Part shown: in pieces, positions 24,624 to 34,050 of the stretch | Position numbering within the stretch: the stretch's first letter is position 1 | How the letters are laid out: each line of letters starts with the position of its first letter | Source of the DNA: Pseudomonas yamanorum | GTDB lineage: Bacteria; Pseudomonadota; Gammaproteobacteria; Pseudomonadales; Pseudomonadaceae | Assembly: GCF_900105735.1 (NCBI RefSeq) | Contig: NZ_LT629793.1 | Span: 1,860,001-1,924,000 of the forward strand | DNA: 64,000 bases | Direction of reading: 5' to 3' | Notes under the pieces: generated by a model | The model's database searches: none | Told to the model about the DNA's origin: nothing | Seen by the model: the letters and a program-made list of their open reading frames with translations, nothing else | Program-made: the position numbers and the translations under genes

Positions 24624-25817
24624 CTATCTCTCGAGCACCACTCCCCGCTGCACCACCCACGCCAACGGCAAGGTCAGCAACAACATCCCCGCCAGCACCA
24701 TCACCGCCACCGGCACGCCCATCGAGTCCCCCAGCCCGCCAAACAGCACCGGCGCCAGTGCGCCGCCGCCGATGGTGCCGGTGTAGAACACCGCAAACGC
24801 CTGCTCTCGTTTACCTGCGCCAGCGAGATCCGGCACCGCGCCGTAGAGCACCGAAGACGTACCATTTAGCGCCAGCCCCAACACCGGCAACATCACCATC
24901 AAACCGGTCAACGGCAGGTACACCGCCGCGACGATCAACAGCGCGGTGCTGGTCTCCGTCAGCCACACGGTTTTCATCATGCCGATACGTGCGCCGAGGT
25001 AGCCGCAAAGCAACTTGCCGAAGGCGCCGCCGATAAACAGCATGGTCAGCGCGAGACCGATGCCCGCAGTACCAGCGCCTTTAGCTTGCAGAAGAAAGGG
25101 CAAAAACGTGAGAAAGCCCATGCGCACGGCGCTGTCGAGTGTGCCCGTGACGATCAGCGCACGCAGACCGCTGACCGAGCCACTTCCGATCAAAGTCTTG
25201 GCGGACTTTCCGGAAGTCAATGACGCCGCCTGCGTGGGTATTAGCCACCACAGCAACCCCGCTGCCGCCAATCCCAGCAGGCCCAACAACGTGACGCTGG
25301 AGCGCCAGCTGATGACCGTCAGCAACAGCCCCACCAACCCGGGAACCAGGGTTTTGCCAATGTCTCCGGAGAAGTTGTATTGAGACAGCGCTTCCTTGAC
25401 CCCACCACCGTTCTCGTAGGTATCGGTGATCATCGAAGAAGCCAGCGGATGCTGGGTACTCGCCCCCAGCCCGCCCAACACCAGCGCCAGCAACAACATG
25501 CCCAACCCGGTCGCCTGCCCCGCCAACAGATAGGCAACACCGGCAAGCGCCGTGCCGCCCACCAGCATTGGCATACGCCCCCAACGTTTGGCGGCGCGAC
25601 TGGCCATCAGTTGGAACACCGCCATCATCCCGGAGTAAGCGCCACGCAGCAGGCCGATCTGGGCGTAGGTCATGCCGAACTGCGCTTGCCAGATCGGCAG
25701 CAGCACGTAGATCACATCGGTCAGGCCATCGTGAATGGCGTGGGCGCTGCACCCTGCAATCAGCGAGCGGCGGCGGGCGGAAGTCTCGGGCACGGGCAAG
25801 GCAACGGCGTCGTTCAT
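24624..25817 (-). CDS. MFS transporter, fosmidomycin-resistance-like
   Basis: The protein has 397 residues and 12 predicted helices. SAHAIHDGLTDVIYVLLPIWQAQFGM near the N-terminus and GLLRGAYSGMMAVFQ resemble the Fsr branch of the major facilitator superfamily, which exports fosmidomycin and related drugs in E. coli. Actual substrate is unknown. Its start overlaps the stop of the upstream MFS gene by 4 bp (ATGA on the minus strand), so both are co-expressed, probably under the divergent LysR regulator. Confidence 0.82.
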   Translation of the reverse strand: MNDAVALPVPETSARRRSLIAGCSAHAIHDGLTDVIYVLLPIWQAQFGMTYAQIGLLRGAYSGMMAVFQLMASRAAKRWGRMPMLVGGTALAGVAYLLAGQATGLGMLLLALVLGGLGASTQHPLASSMITDTYENGGGVKEALSQYNFSGDIGKTLVPGLVGLLLTVISWRSSVTLLGLLGLAAAGLLWWLIPTQAASLTSGKSAKTLIGSGSVSGLRALIVTGTLDSAVRMGFLTFLPFLLQAKGAGTAGIGLALTMLFIGGAFGKLLCGYLGARIGMMKTVWLTETSTALLIVAAVYLPLTGLMVMLPVLGLALNGTSSVLYGAVPDLAGAGKREQAFAVFYTGTIGGGALAPVLFGGLGDSMGVPVAVMVLAGMLLLTLPLAWVVQRGVVLER

Positions 25818-26977
25818 GAGGTCTTGCTCAGTTCAGGTTGGAGGGGCTTCCAGCCCGTCAGGGCGATCAGCAGTGACAGCAACTGGAAACCGATGATCAG
25901 CGCTACGCACCCCGTCCAGCCCCAGCGTCCCCAGATCAACGCCGGGACGATGGCGCCGAAGCTGCCACCGAGGTAATAGCAGGTGAGGTACAGGCCCACG
26001 GCACCGGCCTTGTTGTGGCGGGCGGTGGCAGTGGTGAAGGCGCTGGCGGCGGCCTGGGCGAGGAATACGCCGGTGGAGCTGAGGGCCAGGCCCAGTACGA
26101 TGCACCACAGGGACGGCACCAAGGTCAGGGCCGAGCCGCAGACGCCAAGTGCCGCAGCGGCGGTCAGCAGTTCGGATTGCGGGCGGGATTTGCTCAGGCG
26201 CCCGGCAACGGGAATGACTACGAGGGCCAGCAGGAACACCATGTAGATCGTGCCCAGCGCCGCCGGGCCAAGGTCGAACGGGGCTTGGCTGAGGTAAAGG
26301 CCAGCGTAGGTAAACGTCGCCACTTGGGAGAACAGCACGCAAAACCCTACAGCGTAGGCAGCCAGCAGCGGCGTGCCGAGCACGTCAGCCCAGGTGGTTG
26401 ACGGTCGCGCAGCTCGGGGTGGATTGCCCGGCAGCAGAAACTGGATAAACCCGCCCACCATCAGGCTCAACACCGCCAACAGCTCAAAGGCTTCACGCCA
26501 GCCGACATACTCGGTCATCACCCCGGTGACGAAGCGCCCGGCAAACCCGCCGAGCACGGTGCCGGCCACGTAGAGGCTGGTGACCTCGGTCACGGTGCCG
26601 CCGCGCCAACGATCACCGATATAAGCCACGCTGGTGGCAAACACTACCGGAATCAGCATCCCTTCGATAAAGCGCCACACCAGCAGTTCGGCAAAGCTGC
26701 TGGCATAGGCAGTCATCAGCGCCGGCACCGCCAGCAACAGCGCGGCCACCGAGATCACGGTGCGTTGCTCAAACCGCCCGGTCAGGCGGCTGACAAACGG
26801 CGCGGTCAGCGCCACCGCCAAGGTGGTGACGGTAATGCTCCAACCGGCAGCCTTGGCGCTCACCTCAAAGTTGGCGGCAAGCGTCTGCAAAATGCTCTGG
26901 GTGGCGTAGAGGTTGAGAAACGCCGCGCAGCCACACAGGAACAGGGCAAGACGGGCACAATGCAGGCGCGGTTTCAT
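25814..26977 (-). CDS. MFS transporter, YnfM-like
   Basis: The protein has 387 residues and 12 helices. The N-terminus CGCAAFLNLYATQSILQTLAANFEVSAKAAGWSIT and the loop-2 segment APFVSRLTGRFEQR are like the YnfM/arabinose-efflux type of MFS exporters. First gene of a two-transporter operon; the LysR gene 95 bp away reads in the opposite direction, a common arrangement for inducible export. Two unrelated MFS exporters in one operon is unusual and may point to two export steps or a broad-range function. Confidence 0.82.
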   Translation of the reverse strand: MKPRLHCARLALFLCGCAAFLNLYATQSILQTLAANFEVSAKAAGWSITVTTLAVALTAPFVSRLTGRFEQRTVISVAALLLAVPALMTAYASSFAELLVWRFIEGMLIPVVFATSVAYIGDRWRGGTVTEVTSLYVAGTVLGGFAGRFVTGVMTEYVGWREAFELLAVLSLMVGGFIQFLLPGNPPRAARPSTTWADVLGTPLLAAYAVGFCVLFSQVATFTYAGLYLSQAPFDLGPAALGTIYMVFLLALVVIPVAGRLSKSRPQSELLTAAAALGVCGSALTLVPSLWCIVLGLALSSTGVFLAQAAASAFTTATARHNKAGAVGLYLTCYYLGGSFGAIVPALIWGRWGWTGCVALIIGFQLLSLLIALTGWKPLQPELSKTS

Positions 26978-27072
26978 GAAACCTCTCGTTTTATTATCTG
27001 CGGCCTTTATAGAATGACCCGCACACCCGAGACCAATACCGATTTCGGACCGATCAATACCCTGGGGCCAGG

Positions 27073-27972
27073 ATGCTCGACCTACGCAAGCTGCGTTACT
27101 TTCTGACCGTCGCCGAAGAATTGCACTTCGGTCGCGCCGCCATTCGCCTGCACCTGGCCCAGCCGCCGTTGACCCGGCAGATTTCCGCGCTGGAGGCTGA
27201 ATTGGGGTTTCGCCTGTTCGACCGCACCAGTCGCACGGTTTCGCTCACGCCTCAGGGCCGCTCGTTCCTGCCCTACGCACGGGCGGTGCTGGAGCAGGTC
27301 GACCTCGCCGAAGTCATCGCCGGCAAACTGGCCGCAGGCACCGCCGGGCAACTGGCGCTGGGTTACGTGAGTTCCATAGCCCTCTCGGATTTGTTCAGCC
27401 AGGCGATTCAGGCCTTCGCCCAACGCTTTCCCGATGTGCAATTGACGCTGGTGGAATGCGCCTCCGGGAGCCTGGGCGCGCAGGTGGCTGATGGGCGCCT
27501 GGATATCGGCTTGAGCCGGTTACTGCCCCAGGAAGGTCAGACTGAGGTGCAAGCGTTGTCGTTGGGTGAGGAGCGGCTGGTGGCGGCGGTGTCCAGCGAC
27601 AGCCCGTTGGCCAACCAGGCCGAGGTCAGCCTGGCGCAGTTGAGTGGGTATCCGTTGATTCTGTTTCCAGCCGATTATGGCTCCGGGCTTAACCAGTCCA
27701 TTGAACAGCTATATCGGCATAAGGGTTTGCCACTGCGGGCCGGGCCGTCGGGGCGGCAAATTACCTCGATCATTGCACTGGTGGCGGCGGGACAAGGTGT
27801 GGCGCTGGTACCGGAATGTACTCAGAGTTTGATGAATAAGGGCGTGACGTATCGGCCGTTGGTGGATCTGGATGCGTATGCGCAGCTGTTGGTTCTCACC
27901 CGAGCCGAAGGGCGAAGCTTGATGGTTGAAGCATTCATGAAGGTGATTGATGAACTTTTGTTTATCCGATAG
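27073..27972 (+). CDS. LysR-family transcriptional regulator
   Basis: The protein has 299 residues. The N-terminal winged helix-turn-helix (LRKLRYFLTVAEELHFGRAAIRLHLAQPPLTRQISALEAELGFRLFDR) is of the BenM/CatM-like subgroup, followed by a PBP2-type effector domain (about 90-295). The start at 27073 has GGGG a few bases upstream. Divergent from the two-gene MFS operon, which it probably controls; the 95-bp intergenic region should hold its binding site. Ligand unknown. Confidence 0.88.
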   Translation: MLDLRKLRYFLTVAEELHFGRAAIRLHLAQPPLTRQISALEAELGFRLFDRTSRTVSLTPQGRSFLPYARAVLEQVDLAEVIAGKLAAGTAGQLALGYVSSIALSDLFSQAIQAFAQRFPDVQLTLVECASGSLGAQVADGRLDIGLSRLLPQEGQTEVQALSLGEERLVAAVSSDSPLANQAEVSLAQLSGYPLILFPADYGSGLNQSIEQLYRHKGLPLRAGPSGRQITSIIALVAAGQGVALVPECTQSLMNKGVTYRPLVDLDAYAQLLVLTRAEGRSLMVEAFMKVIDELLFIR

Positions 27973-28060
27973 GCACTTTCACGATTAAGCAAACTCCGAA
28001 TGCCACACCGAACCAAGGCCACGATGATGCTCACCCGTCACCTCTGAATCAGGAACCGGC

Positions 28061-28393
28061 ATGCTCCCTCCCGCACAACGCACTCCAAAACCCGTACTGC
28101 GCAAAGTACTGGGCTGGGTGCTGATCGCGCCTCTGCTGCTCTCGTTTCTCAGGCTGCCCTTTCCGCTGGGACTTGTGTTGGTGCTGGCGTCCATCACAGC
28201 CTCCGTTTATGGCGCCCGTTTTGCCCAACTGCATGCCAGCCGACGTGTAACCGTATTTGCCGTGATCATCACGCTGTTCAACATCGCTTCATTTTTTGTC
28301 ATTGGTACGGCATCGGTACTCAAGGCGCTGTACTGGTTCTCGTGGCTTTACGGGTATCCGTATTACGCCGATTGGGTTTACTGGAACCTCTAA
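28061..28393 (+). CDS. Small hypothetical membrane protein
   Basis: The protein has 110 residues and about three membrane helices: VLGWVLIAPLLLSFLRLPFPLGLVLVLAS (one or two helices, about 18-46) and VFAVIITLFNIASFFVIGTASVLKALYWFSWL (about 67-97). The C-terminal stretch YGYPYYADWVYWNL is aromatic-rich. I do not recognise a family. It is preceded by a plausible AGGAACCGG ribosome-binding site and lies alone between the LysR gene and ogt. Confidence 0.6.
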   Translation: MLPPAQRTPKPVLRKVLGWVLIAPLLLSFLRLPFPLGLVLVLASITASVYGARFAQLHASRRVTVFAVIITLFNIASFFVIGTASVLKALYWFSWLYGYPYYADWVYWNL

Positions 28394-28482
28394 GTCGTTC
28401 GCGAATTCGACCGCAAGAAACGTAGTTCCACCATGGGCCGGCCTATCTACAGTAGAGCCATACCCACTCAAGGAGCCCGACC

Positions 28483-28965
28483 ATGTCCTATGAATACAAA
28501 TACATGCCCTCCCCCGTCGGCCAACTGACCCTCGTGGCCCGTGGCGGAAAACTCACCGCCATCCTCTGGGAAAAAGAACGCCCCAACCGTGTTCGCCTGG
28601 GTGCCCTGCAAGAGGCCAATAACAGCCCGGTGTTGCAGGAAACCGAGCGGCAGTTGAAGGAATATTTCGCCGGTACCCGCAACCGTTTCGAGCTGGAACT
28701 GGACTTTGCCGGCACCGACTTCCAGAAGAAAGTCTGGCAGGCGCTGTTGACCATCCCGTTCGGGGAAACCCGCAGCTACAGCCAGATTGCCGCACAGATC
28801 GGTAACCCCAAGGCAGTGCGTGCCGTCGGCGCAGCCAACGGGCGCAATCCGATTTCCATTGTGGCGCCGTGCCATCGGGTGATTGGTGCCTCGGGCGGGC
28901 TGACCGGGTTCGCCGGTGGGCTTGAGGCCAAGCAGTATCTGCTGGAGCTGGAGGAGCACGCCTGA
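28483..28965 (+). CDS. ogt: Methylated-DNA--[protein]-cysteine S-methyltransferase
   Basis: The protein has 160 residues, with the DNA-binding winged helix (FQKKVWQALLTIPFGETRSYSQIAAQIG) and the suicide active site ISIVAPCHRVIGASGGLTGFAGGLE with acceptor Cys130. It repairs O6-alkylguanine by irreversible transfer of the alkyl group. There is no Ada-type N-terminal regulator domain, so Ogt is the best name. Start ATG at 28483 follows CAAGGAGCCCGACC. Confidence 0.93.
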   Translation: MSYEYKYMPSPVGQLTLVARGGKLTAILWEKERPNRVRLGALQEANNSPVLQETERQLKEYFAGTRNRFELELDFAGTDFQKKVWQALLTIPFGETRSYSQIAAQIGNPKAVRAVGAANGRNPISIVAPCHRVIGASGGLTGFAGGLEAKQYLLELEEHA

Positions 28966-29074
28966 ATCCCGGCAAAAACTGTATAACTTTGTTCAATCCC
29001 TCAATTGTAAAAAGAAATTTCAGCGCACGCCTGCGGTCAGTATTTTCATCACCCACCCTTTAAGGAAAACGGTT

Positions 29075-29500
29075 ATGAAATTCTCCGCCATCTCTCAATC
29101 CCTGTCCCGCTGGGCAGGCAGCGCCCGCACGTTCTACGCGGCGGTGGGGTTGATCCTCCTGTGGAGTTTGAGCGGGCCTTATTTCCACTACAACGACACG
29201 TGGCAGCTGATCATCAACACCTCCACCACCATCATCACCTTTCTGATGGTGTTCCTGATCCAGAACACGCAAAACCGCGACAACGATATTTTGCATATCA
29301 AGATCGACGAGTTGCTACGCGCCACCAAGGACGCACAAAACGCCGTGTTGAGCCTGGACGGCATGGACCGCAAGGAACTGGAGAAATTACGCAAGGAATA
29401 CAAGACCATTGGGGATAGCGAAACCATCACCGTCACCACACTGGTGACCGAAACACCGAATGACGGTGACCGCCCCAAGACGGACTTTAACCAGGCATAA
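29075..29500 (+). CDS. Low-affinity iron permease family protein
   Basis: The protein has 141 residues and two membrane helices (about 20-38, TFYAAVGLILLWSLSGPYF, and 42-62, LIINTSTTIITFLMVFLIQ) followed by NTQNRDNDILHIKIDELLRA. This matches the bacterial low-affinity iron permease family (related to yeast Fet4 segments); iron transport by bacterial members is not well proven. Start 29075 follows TAAGGAAAACGGTT. It ends at a strong shared terminator. Confidence 0.8.
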   Translation: MKFSAISQSLSRWAGSARTFYAAVGLILLWSLSGPYFHYNDTWQLIINTSTTIITFLMVFLIQNTQNRDNDILHIKIDELLRATKDAQNAVLSLDGMDRKELEKLRKEYKTIGDSETITVTTLVTETPNDGDRPKTDFNQA

Positions 29501-29537
29501 AAAAACGGCGGCTGGAGTGATCCAGCCGCCGTTTTTT
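29499..29537. terminator. Bidirectional terminator
   Basis: AAAAAACGGCGGCTGGA-GTGA-TCCAGCCGCCGTTTTTT forms a 17-bp perfect stem including the A/T tracts. It serves the iron permease gene (plus) and the DUF4142 gene (minus). Confidence 0.93.
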
Positions 29538-29555
29538 ATGAAGTACTCAACGCAA

Positions 29556-30083
29556 TCAACCGTCGCCTTGGTGACCTTTACCGTAAGTTGACGCCAACGC
29601 CCGGGCTTTCTCCAGGCGTTCTTCCAACTTGGGCAGGGTCTCATCCACCAGGGCCTTTATTTCAGGAATGTCAGACTCGGCACCTTCCTGCTTGAACAGC
29701 GCGATCGCGTCTTCATTGGCCTTGACCTGCTCGGCGGTGTAGGCGGCGTCAAACGAATCGCCGTCCTTGAGCTCGGGCATCAACGATTCGGCCTTGTCGA
29801 CGATCTTGTCCCGTGGGGCCACCGGCAAGTCGAGCTTCTTGGCAATGGCCGCCAGGTGCTGATTGGCCAGGGTGCGTTCATTGATGACTTCGATGGTGTA
29901 GTCCTTGATTTCCTGGGACGACGTCTTGGCGTGTGCCATGCGGCTGGTCTCGATATCGGCCATGCCCTTGGCCGAAGCCTGCTCGATGAAATCGGCAGGC
30001 GACTGGGCGAAAGCACTGCTGGCGCCGAGGCCCAGCAGCATCGCGAAACTGGCGGTGCGTAACCGGATAACCATGCGGCTCAT
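29556..30083 (-). CDS. DUF4142 periplasmic protein
   Basis: The protein has 175 residues with a signal peptide (RTASFAMLLGLGASSAFAQ, cleavage near residue 27). The mature helical domain ADFIEQASAKGMADIETSRMAHAKTSSQEIKDYTIEVINERTLANQHL is typical of DUF4142, a ferritin-like four-helix fold often found with stress genes. The segment LASTYGKGHQGDG ends the protein. The start has AGGAGGAACCC upstream, a very strong ribosome-binding site. Function unknown; a stress role is only an inference. Confidence 0.85.
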   Translation of the reverse strand: MSRMVIRLRTASFAMLLGLGASSAFAQSPADFIEQASAKGMADIETSRMAHAKTSSQEIKDYTIEVINERTLANQHLAAIAKKLDLPVAPRDKIVDKAESLMPELKDGDSFDAAYTAEQVKANEDAIALFKQEGAESDIPEIKALVDETLPKLEERLEKARALASTYGKGHQGDG

Positions 30084-30295
30084 GATGGGTTCCTCCTGGT
30101 AATAAACAGGTGCAGGGAAACGAGCCCCGCTCTGAATCTGAATTTTCAGGGCGATAAAGGTTTAGAAAAAACTTGCCAGTGCGACGAACGGTCCTCAGGT
30201 CTTGCTGCCAAACGGGTCCGACAATGCTCCCTGCACCTGCCCATTCAACCACTTCAACGCCGGGTCTCCACCCGGCGTGGCTCACTGCCAGCTGA

Positions 30296-31627
30296 TCAGC
30301 GCTTGTCGAGGGTGCGCAGCTTCTGCGGCAAGCCCCACAGCAACAGCGCCGCCGCCAGCAACGCACACACGCCGATGACATACAGCGCCGGCGTGGTGCT
30401 GCCGGTCAGGTCCTTGATCCGGCCGACCATCACCGGGCTGACGATGCCGCCGAACTGGCCCAAGGTGTTGATCACCGCAATCCCGCCCGCCGCGCCCGCG
30501 CCGGCACCGGCCAACAGCTTCGGCGGCAAGGTCCAGAAGGTCGGGATTGAGGCGATGATGCCCGCGCCCAGCAAGCTCAGGGCGACGATCAGGAACGTGG
30601 TGTGATCCGCAAAGATCCCCGCACAAAAGAACCCCACCGCCCCCAGCGCCACCAGGCCGCTGACGAACTTGCGGCGTTCGCCGGTGGCGTCCGACAAGCG
30701 TCCGATCACCACCATGCTGATAGCGCCGCAGACGTAGGGAATCGCCGTCAGCAGACCGATCATCACCGGGCTCTGGGTGCCGGCGCTGCGGATCAATTGC
30801 GGCGCCCAGAAGTTCAGGCCGTAGGACGCTACCTGGATCAGGAAGTAGATAAAGCCCAACATCAGGAAGCCGGGAATCCTGAGTGCTGCCAGCAATGAGC
30901 CGCCACTCTTGTGGGGTTCATGCACGGCAATGCGGCTGGCCAGCAACGTCTTCTCCGCCGAGGTCAACCAGTGGGCATCCTCGATGCGGTCCTTGAGCAA
31001 CTTGAGCACCAGGAAACCCAGGCCAACGCAAGGCAAACCACCGAGCAAGAACAACCAATGCCAGCCGCGCATTTGCAGCACGCCATCGAGGTGTTCCAGC
31101 ACCAGCCCGGAGAACGGCGCGCCCACCAGCCCGGCAAACGCCGAGGCCAGGAACAGCATCGACGTGATGCGCCCACGGTAGTGCTGCGGGAACCACAAGG
31201 TCAGGTAATACAACACGCCCGGCGCGAACCCTGCCTCCATCGCACCGATGATGAAACGCAGGCCGTAGAACTGCCATTCGGCCGTGACGAACACCATGGC
31301 GGCCGTCGCCAGCCCCCACGACATCATGATGCGCGCGATCCAGCGGCGAGCGCCGACCTTGTACAGCATCATGTTGCTCGGCACTTCGAAGATCACATAG
31401 CCGACCACAAACAGCCCGGCGCCGAGGCCGTAGGCGGTGTCGCTCAGGCTCAGGTCGGTCTGCAGCTGGAACTTGGCGAAGCTGATGTTGATGCGGTCAA
31501 AAAACGCAAACAGGTAGCAGATCATGATCAGCGGCATCAGGCGCCAGGCGACCTTGCTGACCAAGGCTTTTTCCGCATCGTGTTCAGCGGCCGGGCGCAC
31601 GCCGGCCTCCAACGTATTAAGGCTCAT
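30296..31627 (-). CDS. MFS transporter, anion:cation symporter family
   Basis: The protein has 443 residues with 12 helices. MICYLFAFFDRINISFAKFQLQTDLSLSDTAYGLGAGLFVVGYVIFEVPSN is diagnostic of the ACS family (phthalate, tartrate, hydroxyphenylacetate and similar organic-anion importers). The start at 31627 was chosen from the family N-terminus; the frame is open to 31729. It is the last gene of an apparent operon with a CoA-transferase and an HMG-CoA-lyase-like gene (60-nt gap), so it probably imports the acid that these two enzymes process. Confidence 0.87.
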   Translation of the reverse strand: MSLNTLEAGVRPAAEHDAEKALVSKVAWRLMPLIMICYLFAFFDRINISFAKFQLQTDLSLSDTAYGLGAGLFVVGYVIFEVPSNMMLYKVGARRWIARIMMSWGLATAAMVFVTAEWQFYGLRFIIGAMEAGFAPGVLYYLTLWFPQHYRGRITSMLFLASAFAGLVGAPFSGLVLEHLDGVLQMRGWHWLFLLGGLPCVGLGFLVLKLLKDRIEDAHWLTSAEKTLLASRIAVHEPHKSGGSLLAALRIPGFLMLGFIYFLIQVASYGLNFWAPQLIRSAGTQSPVMIGLLTAIPYVCGAISMVVIGRLSDATGERRKFVSGLVALGAVGFFCAGIFADHTTFLIVALSLLGAGIIASIPTFWTLPPKLLAGAGAGAAGGIAVINTLGQFGGIVSPVMVGRIKDLTGSTTPALYVIGVCALLAAALLLWGLPQKLRTLDKR

Positions 31628-31686
31628 TGTTTCTCTCCAGCGGACTGCTCGCAGGCGTCCGATTGTTTTTGTTGTCTGGTGGCGGC

Positions 31687-32625
31687 TTACAAGGTGGCGA
31701 TGTAGGCCGGTGGCGGATGCAGGTCGCAATTGCGCCCGGCCTTGGCCACCTGGCCCGGGAGTTCATGGCCGAGCAGGGCCGGCAGTTGTCGCGACATTTT
31801 CAGCAAGTGCGGCAGGTCGATACCGGTGTGAATCCCGACTTCGTCACACAGGTTGACTAAGTCTTCGGTGCAGATATTGCCCGACGCGCCGGGAGCAAAC
31901 GGGCAGCCGCCGAGGCCGCCCAGTGCCGCATCAAACCGTCGCGCTCCGGCCTCGTAGGCGGCCAGCACGTTGCACAAACCCAGGCCGCGAGTGTTGTGGA
32001 AATGCAGGGTCAGGTCGCTCGCCGGAATACGCTCCAGCACACGCGTGACCAGGCGTTCGACCTGACGCGGGTTGGCCATGCCGGTGGTGTCCGCCAGGCT
32101 GATGCCCTGGATGCCCAACTCGCGGTAGGCGTCGACCCATTGCAGCACACGGTCTTCATCAATCTTGCCCTCGAACGGGCAGCCGAAGGTGGTGGCGATG
32201 CTGCCGTTGAGGCGCACCGGATAGTCGGCAGCAAAACTCACGATGTCGCCGAACGCCGCCAACGAGGCTTCGCAACGCATGCGCATATTCGCCAGGTTGT
32301 GGGTCTGGCTGGCGGACATCACCAGGTTCAACTCATCAGCCCGGGACTCGACGGCGCGCTGGGCGCCCTTGAGATTGGGGATCAAGGCCACGAAGATAAT
32401 CCCGGGGCGACGGGTGATGCCCTGGAACACTTGCTCGCCATCGCGCAACGCGGGAATGGCCTTGGGTGAAACAAACGAACCGGCTTCGATCCGGGAAAAA
32501 CCCGCCAGGGACAGTTGGTCGATCAACGCGATCTTATCGACGGTCTCGACCCAGGTCGGCTCGATTTGCAGCCCATCCCGGGGCGAGACTTCCTGCACGA
32601 TCAAGGCATCGGAATAGCTTTTCAT
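31687..32625 (-). CDS. Hydroxymethylglutaryl-CoA lyase-like enzyme
   Basis: The protein has 312 residues and a DRE-TIM metallolyase barrel. The motif VSPRDGLQIEP has Arg16-Asp17, the metal-binding HFHNTRGLG follows near 200, and the active-site loop GLGGCPFAPGASGN carries the conserved Cys. These are the hallmarks of HMG-CoA lyase, which cleaves 3-hydroxy-3-methylglutaryl-CoA to acetyl-CoA and acetoacetate. Pairing with a class III CoA-transferase (4-bp overlap) rather than leucine-degradation genes suggests cleavage of an externally supplied 3-hydroxy-dicarboxylate activated to its CoA ester. Exact substrate open. Confidence 0.85.
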   Translation of the reverse strand: MKSYSDALIVQEVSPRDGLQIEPTWVETVDKIALIDQLSLAGFSRIEAGSFVSPKAIPALRDGEQVFQGITRRPGIIFVALIPNLKGAQRAVESRADELNLVMSASQTHNLANMRMRCEASLAAFGDIVSFAADYPVRLNGSIATTFGCPFEGKIDEDRVLQWVDAYRELGIQGISLADTTGMANPRQVERLVTRVLERIPASDLTLHFHNTRGLGLCNVLAAYEAGARRFDAALGGLGGCPFAPGASGNICTEDLVNLCDEVGIHTGIDLPHLLKMSRQLPALLGHELPGQVAKAGRNCDLHPPPAYIATL

Positions 32626-33815
32626 TGCACCACTCCCGAGGTTTTCAGGCGTTGAATATCGGCCCCGCTCAAGCCCAGGTCGCCGAGGATTGCATCGGTG
32701 TGCTGGCCAAGGCTTGGGCCCTGCCAGTTCACCGCGCCGGGGGTTTCCGACAGCTTGGGCACAATGCCGGGCATCTTCACCGTGAGGCCGCCGGGCAGGT
32801 CGGCGCTAAGCAACATATCGCGGGCCTGGTAGTGTGGGTCGGCGACGATATCGGCCACTGAATAGATGCGCCCTGCCGGTACTTCGGCGACTTCCAGGGC
32901 GCTGAGCACCTGGTCGATGGGCAGGCTGCTGGTCCAGTGGGTGATGGCGGCGTCGAGCAGGCCGCTTTTGGCGGCACGGCCGTCGTTGTGGGCAAACTCC
33001 GGCGCTTCGGCCAGGTCGGCGCGGCCGATGGCGAGCATCAGGCGTTTGTAGATCGGGTCGCTGTTGCCGGCGATCACCACATAGGCGCCGTCGGCGGTCA
33101 GGTAAGTATTCGAGGGTGCGATGCCGGGCAAGGCGCCGCCGCTGCGTTCGCGTACATGGCCGAGCATGTCGTATTCCGGTACCAGGCTTTCCATCAGGTT
33201 GAATACGCTTTCAGCCAGGGACACGTCGACGACCTGGCCGTCGCCCTGGCCGGTCTTGACCCGCAGCAGCGACATCAGCGCGCCGATAACGCCGTGCAGT
33301 GACGCCAGGGAATCACCGAGGCTCACGCCCACCCGCGCCGGTGGCGAATCCGGGTTGCCGGTGGTGTAGCGAATCCCGCCCATGGCCTCGCCGATGGCAC
33401 CGAAGCCCGGACGGTCGCGGTAGGGGCCGGTCTGGCCGTAGCCCGAGATACGCACCAACGTCAGCTTGGGGTTGAGGGCGTGCAGCACGTCCCAGCCGAG
33501 ACCGAGTTTTTCCAGGCCGCCGGGGCGCAGGTTTTCGATCAGCACGTCGGCGTCGCCCAGCAATTGTTTGACCAGGTCCAGGCCTTCTGCCGACTTAAGG
33601 TCCAGGGCCAGGGACTTCTTGTTGCGCGATTGCAGGTACCACCACAGCGACGTGCCTTCATGCAGCTTTCGCCATTTGCGAAGCGGATCGCCCTGCCCCA
33701 TGGCTTCGATCTTGATCACCTCGGCGCCAAACTCGGCCATCAGCCGGGCGGCGAAGGGCGCGGCAATCAGGGTGCCGATCTCGATCACCTTGATACCGCT
33801 CAGGGGAGCCGTCAT
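32622..33815 (-). CDS. CaiB/BaiF family (class III) CoA-transferase
   Basis: The protein has 397 residues. The N-terminus GIKVIEIGTLIAAPFAARLMAEFGAEVIKIE and the segment GFGAIGEAMGGIRYTTGNPDSPPARVGVSLGDSLASLHG, with the catalytic aspartate region, identify a class III CoA-transferase. Such enzymes move CoA between carboxylic acids, often from succinyl-CoA. It is the first gene of the operon with the HMG-CoA-lyase-like enzyme (4-bp overlap) and an organic-anion importer. Regulator is likely the LysR gene upstream on the same strand. Confidence 0.87.
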   Translation of the reverse strand: MTAPLSGIKVIEIGTLIAAPFAARLMAEFGAEVIKIEAMGQGDPLRKWRKLHEGTSLWWYLQSRNKKSLALDLKSAEGLDLVKQLLGDADVLIENLRPGGLEKLGLGWDVLHALNPKLTLVRISGYGQTGPYRDRPGFGAIGEAMGGIRYTTGNPDSPPARVGVSLGDSLASLHGVIGALMSLLRVKTGQGDGQVVDVSLAESVFNLMESLVPEYDMLGHVRERSGGALPGIAPSNTYLTADGAYVVIAGNSDPIYKRLMLAIGRADLAEAPEFAHNDGRAAKSGLLDAAITHWTSSLPIDQVLSALEVAEVPAGRIYSVADIVADPHYQARDMLLSADLPGGLTVKMPGIVPKLSETPGAVNWQGPSLGQHTDAILGDLGLSGADIQRLKTSGVVQ

Positions 33816-33944
33816 GGGGTGTACCTCTTGTTCTTGGAATGTGGTCCAAGGCTAGAGGACGCAGGCAGTAGAAATCCAACCGTCAGTTGGCAACGAGCGT
33901 TCGCGAAATGCGAAGGGTCGAGGATTTTGGGCGCTCTTTAAATC

Positions 33945-34034
33945 GCTATCGCGGGCAAGCCCGGCTCCCACAGGGGATCGATTTTTCCCCAAACAACTCG
34001 GTCAACTGTGGGAGCCGGGCTTGCCCGCGATGAG
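33945..34034. repeat. REP pair in outward arrangement
   Basis: GCGGGCAAGCCCGGCTCCCA near 33951 is followed by TGTGGGAGCCGGGCTTGCCC from about 34007. It separates the LysR gene end from the CoA-transferase promoter region. Confidence 0.88.
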
Positions 34035-34050
34035 GCCTGCAGTGTTTCGC

